DNA from: JBCCCJ01 sp039029315
Lineage (GTDB): Bacteria; Bacteroidota; Bacteroidia; J057
Assembly: GCA_039029315.1 (NCBI GenBank)
Contig: JBCCGK010000209.1
Location: 1-6,586 of the forward strand
Length of the DNA stretch: 6,586 bases
Direction: 5' to 3'
Part shown: in pieces, positions 1-5,524 of the stretch
Numbering within the stretch: the stretch's first letter is position 1
Layout: each line of letters starts with the position of its first letter
Translations under genes and position numbers: made by a program
Notes under the pieces: generated by a model
Told to the model about the DNA's origin: nothing
What the model saw: the letters and a program-made list of their open reading frames with translations, nothing else
Databases searched by the model: none

Positions 1-41
1 ACTTATTTTTTGTATGCGTCTTTTTTCCTCATTCTGCGGCT

Positions 42-78
42 TTTTTTGTTCTCATAGCACCACTATGAGAACAAAAAA
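42..78. repeat. Perfect 16-bp inverted repeat, 5-nt loop
   Basis: TTTTTTGTTCTCATAG (42-57) is the exact reverse complement of 63-78, leaving the 5-nt loop CACCA. The stem covers the stop codon (52-54) of the chimeric minus-strand frame. It could end transcription from either side, but the arrangement is unusual. The T run lies on the 5' side of the stem and the A run on the 3' side in both directions, so it is not a classic stem followed by a U tract. It could equally be a protein-binding or mobile-element end palindrome. Confidence 0.7.
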
Positions 79-531
79 GGGCCTTGGCTGAGAAAAAAAT
101 ACTCCATAAAAATTCTCAGCACAGATTCCTAAACAGTCTCTTAATCCGTTGTAGAGGGTAAAAAACATGGACGCAATAGAAACAAGATCTTTCTCTGCAG
201 GAATCTCTCCACTGTCCACACCCGTCTGAGTAAAATTCAGAAAAATCTGCTCAAAGGTATGTTTGTTCTCTTCTAACAACAGGAGCATGTCTTCCTCTCC
301 ATGTGGAGTGAATGTTTCAAGGTGGTAGTTTTGAATATAAATGGAAACCCCTGCTTTTGATCGTTCTTCAATGGTTTCCAACACCTCTCTGGTATTCCTT
401 CCTAATCTGGAAACTTCACTCACCACTACTTTGTCTATCCGATTTGTATGAGCGAGGTGAAGTAATTTTTGCAGAGCAGGTCGCTGACTATTCTTGATAA
501 TGCCAGACACTTTCTCCGCAAGGTGGTTCAA
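52..531 (-). pseudogene. Chimeric remnant: serine recombinase fragment fused to TetR-like C-terminal fragment
   Basis: The 159-codon frame starts only with TTG at 531, with an in-frame TGA two codons upstream. Residues about 5-78 match the second half of a resolvase/invertase catalytic domain: SG followed by RPALQKLL, then VSEVSRLGRNTREV with the conserved arginine pair (R42, R45), then GVSIYIQNYHLET. The first 40 or so residues of that domain, including the YxRVS nucleophile serine, are missing, and so is the DNA-binding part. From about residue 83 the sequence changes to FLNFTQTGVDSGEIPAEKDL and SIASMFFTLYNGL, which reads like the ligand-binding C-terminal half of a TetR-family repressor, without its helix-turn-helix. 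The join is in frame near 280-300. Neither half can do its family's job, so I call it a decayed fusion. The recombinase part is clear; the TetR assignment is from pattern only and less certain. Confidence 0.7.
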
Positions 532-1151
532 TTCTCATACAAATCATAGAGTTTGTTGACCAAATTTTCCGTTGCATCCTTTACCCCATACTCCTTGAGA
601 AAAGCTAACCCATATCCTTTGCCTAAATTATAGTGCAAGCTCCAAACCGCGGCAGCTAAATCGACATTTTTATCAGCAACTTGCATATCGCCTAGATCAA
701 TATAAGCTGAAAGTTCTCCATCCCTATATATAAAATTTGGTAAGCATGCGTCCCCATGAACAAGCACCTTTCCATCTCCTTTTTTACCAAAAGGACAAGA
801 CGAGATGTCAATTGAATGAAAATCTCTTATTGCAGCAGCGAGCTTTGAGACAGTATCTTTTGGACTTATTTTTTTGCCTAAACGAGCAAGGCTCTCTCCT
901 TTGACTTCGGTCATAAGAAGAGCGTCTTTGTCTTCCATCCTAATCAAGGCAATAACGCGAGGTACAGGAAGCTTGCCAGCGAGCCACTCAAGGCGAACCC
1001 TTTCTTTTTCCAATGCTGATGCAACTTTTAAAAAATAATTTTGACTTGGTGTTGTAAGTTTATATACATCGCTTTGGTCTCCCTGTGTTTCTTTTTCGAC
1101 TCCACAATCACAGTCAAGGAATTGTTTTGCCCAATTAACATAGGTATTCAT
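528..1151 (-). CDS. APH(3')-like aminoglycoside phosphotransferase, short form
   Basis: A 207-residue kinase-fold protein expected to transfer phosphate from ATP to an aminoglycoside hydroxyl in the cytoplasm. FLKV supplies the ATP-binding lysine (K42). The catalytic loop is VHGDACLPNF (H132, D134, N139), where HGDACLPN is the APH(3') signature. The metal-binding motif is IDLGD (D152), followed by VAD and a DLAAAVWSL helix. Classic APH(3') enzymes are about 260 residues. This one lacks roughly 45 residues between CPF (120) and HGD (132), the stretch that forms part of the substrate pocket in APH(3') enzymes. It may therefore be a short subfamily with a different substrate. I prefer ATG at 1151. 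A TTG at 1184 would add 11 residues, but it overlaps the best promoter candidate. The stop overlaps the start of the recombinase remnant downstream. Resistance is inferred, not shown. Confidence 0.85.
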   Translation of the reverse strand: MNTYVNWAKQFLDCDCGVEKETQGDQSDVYKLTTPSQNYFLKVASALEKERVRLEWLAGKLPVPRVIALIRMEDKDALLMTEVKGESLARLGKKISPKDTVSKLAAAIRDFHSIDISSCPFGKKGDGKVLVHGDACLPNFIYRDGELSAYIDLGDMQVADKNVDLAAAVWSLHYNLGKGYGLAFLKEYGVKDATENLVNKLYDLYEN

Positions 1152-1181
1152 GGAACAATAGTACTTTTTTCCTAGAGTGGA

Positions 1182-1189
1182 CAAAAATA
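1182..1189 (-). promoter_or_regulatory. Candidate Bacteroidota-type -7 element for the phosphotransferase gene
   Basis: On the minus strand the bases read TATTTTTG, an exact match to the TAnnTTTG -7 element of Bacteroidota promoters. Transcription would start near 1176, giving a leader of about 25 bases before the ATG at 1151. I see no clear TTTG -33 element upstream. The octamer is AT-rich, so chance is possible. Confidence 0.35.
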
Positions 1190-1350
1190 AGTGTTTTTAT
1201 CCATAGGCTGTTTCCAGGCCATATAGGCAGAGTATTTGGAGTGTTTAGTGGCCATACCTCAAGGTGGAGTTTTCAACAGACTGGGACCTGGTTAATCTTA
1301 CAGCTTATGAGCCATATGAATTACTGATTCGACCTAAAGAATAGTCATTA

Positions 1351-1528
1351 GATAAGAAACTGTCTTGCTTTTGGTTTTTGTCTGAAGAAAGCAGGATTTT
1401 TGGGTTCTGAGAAGGAATTTTTTTGAGGAATACCGAGGTCTTTCGAGAAAAAATGACGCACTCAGGTTCCAAAAAGCCAAATTTCCTGAGGGAAAAGAGA
1501 AATCAAGACAGTTTCTAAATCTCTTATC
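1351..1528. repeat. Long imperfect palindrome (possible MITE or recombination-site-like element)
   Basis: AGAAACTGTCTTG (1355-1367) is perfectly complementary to 1504-1516, and GATAAG (1351-1356) pairs with CTTATC (1523-1528) after a short bulge. Further in, 1394-1411 (GGATTTTTGGGTTCTGAG) is imperfectly complementary to 1461-1478, with TTTTTGG and CTGAG matching. An ATTTTTT/AAAAAAT pair sits near the apex. The arms keep nearly equal spacing, so the whole 178 bases can fold as one bulged hairpin. I see no target duplication. It could be a small non-autonomous transposable element, a structured RNA or a decayed inverted duplication. Confidence 0.5.
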
Positions 1529-1754
1529 AGTCCTTTTCGGGGCTAGGACCAACAATGCCCAATTTGAAAGTACTATTCATTCCGAGTCGTATATTGTCGA
1601 TTTGCTTTCAACAGGCGGAATAATTATTTGATTTTTGAGACCTTCACAGCGGCAATTCTACTCAATTTAATTCCAAATTGGCCGGATTCCCAAACATCAG
1701 TGTATATCTTCAGCCCAAAGTGAAAATATGGTTGATTCTGTTATTCGCAATTCC

Positions 1755-2435
1755 TCACCCATACAAAATAAAGCCCTTTCCATGTACATTTTCAATCCGG
1801 ATGGCAGCATCCTTAGACAGATATTTCCGCAAGCGTGAGACAAAGACATCCATACTTTTTCGGCTGAATTCATCCTGCGCTCCCCAAATTTGTTGAAGCG
1901 CTTTTTTGCGGGGCATCAGTTGCTGTCTATGTGCACAGAGCAAACTGAGCAATTCTGCTTCTCTGGCGGTGAGTTTGATGGTTTCGGTCTCAAATGTCAG
2001 TTGGAAGCGAGAAGGAATAAACAGATACTGGCCGATGTGGTATTGGTCCTGATGATGAGCAGATTTTTGGTTTTGGCGCAATAGTGCTTTGATCTTCGCC
2101 ACCAATAATTCTTCATCAATGGGCTTGGTCAGATAATCATAGGCACCGATCCGGAATCCCTTGAGTTTGTCAACTTTGAGTGATTTGGCACTCAGAAAAA
2201 TAAACGGCAAATCGGGCGCTTGCTGCTTCATGAGGTTGGCGAATTCGAATCCATCGATTCCTGGCAACATGATATCGAGGATTGCCAGTTCATACAGGTG
2301 ATTTGTCAGTTGCTGGATGGCTTCTTCCCCGGATGTGACCCAATTCACCTCGAATTCTTGCAGACGCAGATATTCCGATAAGATGTACCCAAACCCCGGA
2401 TCATCCTCCAACAATAAGATGTTGTGTCCTTTCAT
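1755..2435 (-). CDS. OmpR/PhoB-family response regulator
   Basis: A 226-residue cytoplasmic transcription factor expected to be phosphorylated by the kinase encoded just upstream. The receiver domain (about 5-118) has the acidic pair D11/D12, phosphoacceptor D54 in LAILDIMLPG, switch serine S82 in FLSAKS and lysine K104 in YLTKPID. The C-terminal winged helix (about 133-226) has KLTAREAELLSLL, then the recognition-helix region KSMDVFVSRLRKYL and the closing hairpin IENVHGKGFILYG, all standard for the family. Its ATG overlaps the kinase stop as ATGA, implying translational coupling in one operon. The CTTAAT direct repeat upstream of the kinase gene is a plausible binding site. Length and motifs are complete. 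The physiological signal and regulon cannot be read from the sequence. Confidence 0.96.
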   Translation of the reverse strand: MKGHNILLLEDDPGFGYILSEYLRLQEFEVNWVTSGEEAIQQLTNHLYELAILDIMLPGIDGFEFANLMKQQAPDLPFIFLSAKSLKVDKLKGFRIGAYDYLTKPIDEELLVAKIKALLRQNQKSAHHQDQYHIGQYLFIPSRFQLTFETETIKLTAREAELLSLLCAHRQQLMPRKKALQQIWGAQDEFSRKSMDVFVSRLRKYLSKDAAIRIENVHGKGFILYG

Positions 2436-3781
2436 AAGTGTATGATAAATTCGCAGCCTTCTTCATAAGTAGCGTTGAGCTCGATGGTCCCTCCATGTGC
2501 TTCAATGATACTTTTCACATAACTCAATCCAACCCCAAATCCCTGCCCCCTGTACTGATTGTGTTTTTGCCCCCTGAAAAATCGATCAAAAATATACGGT
2601 TGGTAATCCATTGCGATTCCTGGTCCATTGTCCCGAATCCGAATCTGACAGGAGGAGTCCGTATAGGAGGTAGACATATAGATCTCTACCCCTACTCCAC
2701 CATACTTCAAGCTGTTTTCCACCAAATTACAGAGGCTGTTGGAAAGATGGGCTTCATCACCGAGGATTTCAGGCTTGAGTGGGGCCAGATCCATGGAAAT
2801 ATGTGCCTCCTTGGCTTGAATCAAAAAGTGAAGTCGATCCGGGATGTCTTCTATCAACGCATGGAGATCCACCAAGTCTCGTTCCAGATTGATCCCTTTG
2901 TCATCTAGTAAGGACAACATCAGCAATTGATCTATTTGTTTTTCCAGGGTTTGACTTTCGCGCTCAATCAACTGGTGGTAGGACACATTCTTTTGTGGAT
3001 CAGTGCTCTGGCGAAGGACTCTGGAAGCCAATCGAATCGAACTCAATGGAGTCTTGAATTCATGAGTCATATGACTGAAAAAATCGTCTTTGACCTGATT
3101 GAGCTTTTTGTGCCTTGTCAGCGATTGAAGCAGGTATCTGAACAGGATCAATAATACAACCAGCAATAGAATATTGATGACAAACAGATACATCAGGGAC
3201 CGAAAGGCGTCTGTAAGCGTTCCGGGATGATAGATTGTCAGCCATAGGGTATCCTGATCGGGTACGGTCAATTTGTCTACCGGACTGAAATACTGAAAGC
3301 TTGATTTTTTCATGAGTCGCTCCCGAAAATCATCGTCTGATTCATCCGCCAATTGCTTGATGCCTTTCACCACGGAAAAAGACACAATACAACTGATACA
3401 GGATTTGAGGTCCGAAGCCAGAAGTTGGGTCCGATATTGAACTGCATTGGTCCAAAACAGACCATGCTCTTTGGTTTGGAACATGGCAATCGCTGGCTGA
3501 ACCTCCAGATGATTGATTCTCAAGACCGAATCTACCTTTTGTTGGACCAAAACCTGAGACAATTGGTCTAATTGAATCTCCTCTCCATGAAACATCTCAT
3601 GATCGATCCCATTGACAGCCATGGCAATATCAGGCATCAGACGTTTGAGACTCTGGTGCTGCTCTTGCTTGTGGAGTTGCACAGCTTTATACAGCCAATT
3701 GACCTGCATCAGGATCAGCATCATCAATATTCCAAAAGCAAAGAGACTGATTCTTGTATAGTGATTCATCGATGTGTTCAT
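2432..3781 (-). CDS. Membrane sensor histidine kinase
   Basis: With ATG at 3781 this is a 449-residue inner-membrane kinase (TTG at 3799 and ATG at 3769 are alternative starts). TM1 spans about 11-31 and TM2 about 196-218, enclosing a roughly 165-residue extracytoplasmic region of no recognised sensor family. That region contains KVDSVLR, reminiscent of other Bacteroidota kinases, and a C-x-x-C pair (C128, C131). The HisKA domain has phosphoacceptor H240 in SHMTHEFKTPLSSIRLA. The ATPase domain has the N box NLVEN (352-356), DNGPG (384-388), FDRFF (398-402) and the glycine-rich GQGFGVGL (412-419). All catalytic motifs are intact. There is no HAMP domain, the usual layout for this group. It pairs with the response regulator that overlaps its 3' end. 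No good ribosome-binding site precedes the start. Confidence 0.95.
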   Translation of the reverse strand: MNTSMNHYTRISLFAFGILMMLILMQVNWLYKAVQLHKQEQHQSLKRLMPDIAMAVNGIDHEMFHGEEIQLDQLSQVLVQQKVDSVLRINHLEVQPAIAMFQTKEHGLFWTNAVQYRTQLLASDLKSCISCIVSFSVVKGIKQLADESDDDFRERLMKKSSFQYFSPVDKLTVPDQDTLWLTIYHPGTLTDAFRSLMYLFVINILLLVVLLILFRYLLQSLTRHKKLNQVKDDFFSHMTHEFKTPLSSIRLASRVLRQSTDPQKNVSYHQLIERESQTLEKQIDQLLMLSLLDDKGINLERDLVDLHALIEDIPDRLHFLIQAKEAHISMDLAPLKPEILGDEAHLSNSLCNLVENSLKYGGVGVEIYMSTSYTDSSCQIRIRDNGPGIAMDYQPYIFDRFFRGQKHNQYRGQGFGVGLSYVKSIIEAHGGTIELNATYEEGCEFIIHL

Positions 3782-3946
3782 ACACCCAAAGTACACCAAA
3801 TTCAGCCCTTGTAAAACCTTATTAAGTTTTCATTAAGCCTTTTCGCATTTCATTCGGAAACCTTCGTTTTTGGATGACCTTTTTGAATAGAGGTCTCGCT
3901 TTTCTTTGCTGGTGTCAAACATGTATTACCACTAATTCCTTCAAAC
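3782..3946. promoter_or_regulatory. Divergent intergenic regulatory region
   Basis: The 165 bases separate the minus-strand kinase operon from the plus-strand DUF6624-like gene, so both promoters must lie here or nearby. On the minus strand TACTTTG (3793-3787) is one base short of the TAnnTTTG -7 element and very close to the kinase start. On the plus strand TTTCTTTG (3901-3908) matches seven of the eight -7 positions, counting the free ones, and would leave a leader of about 30 bases before 3947. These promoter assignments are weak. The direct repeat at 3821-3837 is the clearest element. Confidence 0.5.
3821..3837 (-). promoter_or_regulatory. Direct-repeat operator candidate for the OmpR-family regulator
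   Basis: The minus strand reads CTTAAT-GAAAA-CTTAAT: two identical hexamers 11 bp apart, one helical turn. Tandem half-sites at this spacing are the typical target of OmpR/PhoB-family dimers. The hexamer pair has the form of the enterobacterial PmrA box (CTTAA-type halves separated by 5 bp). It lies about 40 bp upstream of the kinase ATG, suited to activation or autoregulation of the operon. Binding by the regulator in this window is inferred. The phylum differs, so the PmrA resemblance may be convergent. Confidence 0.5.
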
Positions 3947-4684
3947 ATGAAACCGATGACCAAGCTTACTTTCACTATTTTTCTTTGCTGTGTTCAGCTC
4001 GTTTCTCTCTTCGGACAATCTTACCAACTCAAGAAAGATGTACAACCAGATGAGGTCCTGTTTTTGAAACAACTGGCACATGAGATGACGATTACGGACC
4101 AACAATACAGAAACTACCTTGCGAAAGAAACACTAGACGAATCCATCATTGCCAGGATCGATTCTGTGTATGAGGCTGATGGGATTGAGGCGGGCATATT
4201 GTATGAAAAATCCCTTGATCTCTCCCTGGAAAAATCCCTGGCAGATTCTCTATGGCAACTCCAGCATGCCATAGATTTTATGAATCATTTGGCTCTGAGA
4301 GGCATCTTTGAAACCTACGGTTACCTTCCCAAGGAATTGCTTGACAAGGATCATTATGTACAAATTCTGCTCCTGATGCATCCGCCCAAGGATTGGAACA
4401 TCGAGCAATACCTGAAAGAATATTCTGAATTGCTCCTGGCCGAAGTTCAGGCTGATCGTATGGCCCCAAAAGAATTTGCCAGCTTTGTGGACAATATGAA
4501 AGGCAAAATTCTCCGCGAGCCCCAGCTCTACGGAACCAATTTTGAGTTCGATGCCCAAACTCAAAGTGTTCAACCACCGACAATCAACAACCTGAAAGAG
4601 AGCAATGCTGCCCGGAAAGAGATTGGCCTGCCACCTCTGCTGGAAGGGGAATACCGGCTTCCGAAGGGCGAAGATGCGCCATAA
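3947..4684 (+). CDS. Exported DUF6624-like protein
   Basis: A 245-residue protein with a signal peptide: a basic start (MKPMTKL), a hydrophobic core (FTIFLCCVQLVSLFG) and probable cleavage near GQ|S at residue 24. The cysteines sit inside the hydrophobic core with no lipobox, so I expect a soluble periplasmic or secreted protein. The mature part resembles DUF6624 proteins: a helical region ending in LWQLQHAID, a YGYLP turn, a QILLLMHPP segment, an LLLAEVQADRMAPKEFASFVD helix (one of the more conserved parts), then PQLYGTNF and the closing RKEIGLPPL. The family has no established biochemical function that I know of. It is divergent from the two-component operon and shares its control region, so it could be a target or an accessory to signalling. 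An inverted repeat and a weak terminator follow the stop. Confidence 0.85.
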   Translation: MKPMTKLTFTIFLCCVQLVSLFGQSYQLKKDVQPDEVLFLKQLAHEMTITDQQYRNYLAKETLDESIIARIDSVYEADGIEAGILYEKSLDLSLEKSLADSLWQLQHAIDFMNHLALRGIFETYGYLPKELLDKDHYVQILLLMHPPKDWNIEQYLKEYSELLLAEVQADRMAPKEFASFVDNMKGKILREPQLYGTNFEFDAQTQSVQPPTINNLKESNAARKEIGLPPLLEGEYRLPKGEDAP

Positions 4685-4727
4685 ATTTGAATGAAAGATA
4701 CATTGGCTTTTACAGCATCCTTATATC

Positions 4728-4795
4728 CAAACAGCATATTGCCCGTTCCAATTTCCAAAACCCTTAGGAGCATTTGACGGGCAATATGCTGTTTG
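4728..4795. repeat. Perfect 19-bp inverted repeat, 31-nt spacer region
   Basis: CAAACAGCATATTGCCCGT (4728-4746) is the exact reverse complement of 4777-4795. The 30 bases between them (4747-4776) show no further structure. The repeat starts 44 bases after the stop of the DUF6624-like gene. As RNA it would form a very stable hairpin, useful for protecting or terminating the 3' end, but no U tract follows directly. As DNA it could be a protein-binding site or the ends of a small inserted element. A perfect 19-bp match is far beyond chance at this distance. Confidence 0.85.
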
Positions 4796-4802
4796 CTCAT
4801 TT

Positions 4803-4829
4803 CGGGCCATTCATTGTGGCCTGTTTTGT
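4803..4829 (+). terminator. Weak intrinsic terminator candidate for the DUF6624-like gene
   Basis: CGGGCCA (4803-4809) pairs with TGGCCTG (4817-4823), including one G-U pair, around a 7-nt loop, and is followed by TTTTGT. The U run is short, so termination may be partial. It lies just after the 19-bp inverted repeat and would close the plus-strand transcript from 3947. Confidence 0.4.
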
Positions 4830-5123
4830 CAGGAATGGGGATGAGACTTCAAGCTGGATTGATGAGAAGATATTGAGTTTTTATCCACAATCGTTCGTGC
4901 AGTGCAACTAGTGGAGTGCAAAAGGCCCAGACTTGGATTGTCAAGGACTTATGGCTTGAACCACTAGAGGCATGTATTTCGAACGTTCCTTTCGGATCGT
5001 TTGAAACTTTTTGATTTTGCTGGACGTAGAGAAGATTGGTTTTATTGAGATGTATACCACCCTTCATACCGCCCGCGATTCCATCGCTGCTTGACAAAAT
5101 CGCTCAGATTTTAGTCAAACAAG

Positions 5124-5441
5124 ATGGATATTTTTATCCAAACCGATGTTACAGTTGAGCCTTCCTTCAAAACTGAAGCAACTGTAATGGGCGAAGGCAG
5201 CCACTCGTACGAGCTGGCGTGTATCAACATTCTATTCAGACATGGAATTCTGTTCTCCGCCAAAAAGGGGAGAGCGAGAAGAGACACACCCGCTGACTTT
5301 TTGAGACAGGGGCGGGCGGTTCCCGTAAATCTTAAGCATGTCGTCCTTGTGAGGGGGCTCCAACCCGGAATCAAACTCTGGGGCAGGATTGATTTCCTCC
5401 TCAATTATCGAGGCTACAAGCTGTTGGATGAACGGAAGTAA
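5124..5441 (+). CDS. Unrecognised 105-residue basic protein (possible gene)
   Basis: I do not recognise this protein. The frame starts with ATG at 5124 and stops with TAA at 5439-5441. The product has no signal peptide or membrane segment. It has a basic middle (SAKKGRARRD at 46-55) and a C-terminal half that looks well mixed and foldable (PVNLKHVVLVRGLQPG, then GRIDFLLNYRGYKLLDERK). The best support for a gene is the strong terminator that begins 9 bases after the stop on the same strand. Against it: an opposing frame is open across the same DNA, there is no clear ribosome-binding site, and several hairpins lie in its first 95 bases. The unit could therefore be a structured RNA instead. Codon choice does not look random but is no proof. 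Confidence 0.45.
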   Translation: MDIFIQTDVTVEPSFKTEATVMGEGSHSYELACINILFRHGILFSAKKGRARRDTPADFLRQGRAVPVNLKHVVLVRGLQPGIKLWGRIDFLLNYRGYKLLDERK

Positions 5442-5449
5442 GCCAAGCG

Positions 5450-5485
5450 AGCCGCTTCATGTCAGATGGGGCGGCTTTCTTTTTT
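5450..5485 (+). terminator. Intrinsic terminator, plus strand
   Basis: AGCCGC (5450-5455) pairs with GCGGCT (5471-5476) and is followed by a T-rich run (TTTCTTTTTT, 5476-5485). The reverse direction has no T tract after the stem, so it acts on plus-strand transcripts only. It cannot serve the DinB-like gene on the minus strand and implies a plus-strand transcript ending here. Confidence 0.7.
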
Positions 5486-5524
5486 CATTCAAAGCAGGAT
5501 CATTCGCTCAACTCACAGCTCTTC

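Larger units (their letters stand above)
1152..1754. other. Gene-free stretch between phosphotransferase and response regulator
   Basis: About 600 bases without a credible gene. It holds the candidate phosphotransferase promoter, a long imperfect palindrome (1351-1528), a small hairpin next to it (GTCCT at 1530-1534 with AGGAC at 1544-1548) and the region downstream of the response-regulator stop. The open frames here are short, need alternative starts and show no family motif. No clear intrinsic terminator follows the response regulator. It may be remnant DNA left by past insertions. Confidence 0.5.
4685..5123. other. Gene-free stretch after the DUF6624-like gene
   Basis: About 440 bases with no recognisable gene. 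The first part carries the 19-bp inverted repeat and the weak terminator. From about 4830 to 5123 the plus-strand frames are broken by stops, although some short runs look protein-like (for example the frame ending in HTARDSIAA near 5090). A minus-strand frame (4849-5097) is open for 82 codons but needs a TTG start and matches nothing I know. It may be a decayed gene or simply an untranslated region upstream of the 5124 frame. Confidence 0.4.

Noticed and set aside
1249..1344. 31-residue plus-strand run ending in LLIRPKE that looks like a protein C-terminus
   Set aside because: Too short to exceed chance, bounded upstream by stops, and matched to no family I can name.
1334..1555. 73-codon minus-strand frame
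   Set aside because: It begins with TTG, shows no family motif, is rich in K, S and F as expected from AT-rich DNA, and lies over the long palindrome.
1351..1560. Integron attC site as an explanation of the long palindrome
   Set aside because: No RYYYAAC/GTTRRRY core sites were found at its ends and no integrase gene is present.
4849..5097. 82-codon minus-strand frame
   Set aside because: TTG start, no recognisable motif, no terminator or promoter that suits it.
5340..5395. Minus-strand AGAGTTTGAT followed later by ACATGC, resembling the start of 16S rRNA
   Set aside because: The spacing differs from 16S and the sequence between and after does not match; treated as coincidence.
5111..5404. 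97-codon minus-strand frame opposite the 105-codon plus-strand frame
   Set aside because: The terminator after 5441 supports the plus strand, and the minus product has no motif.
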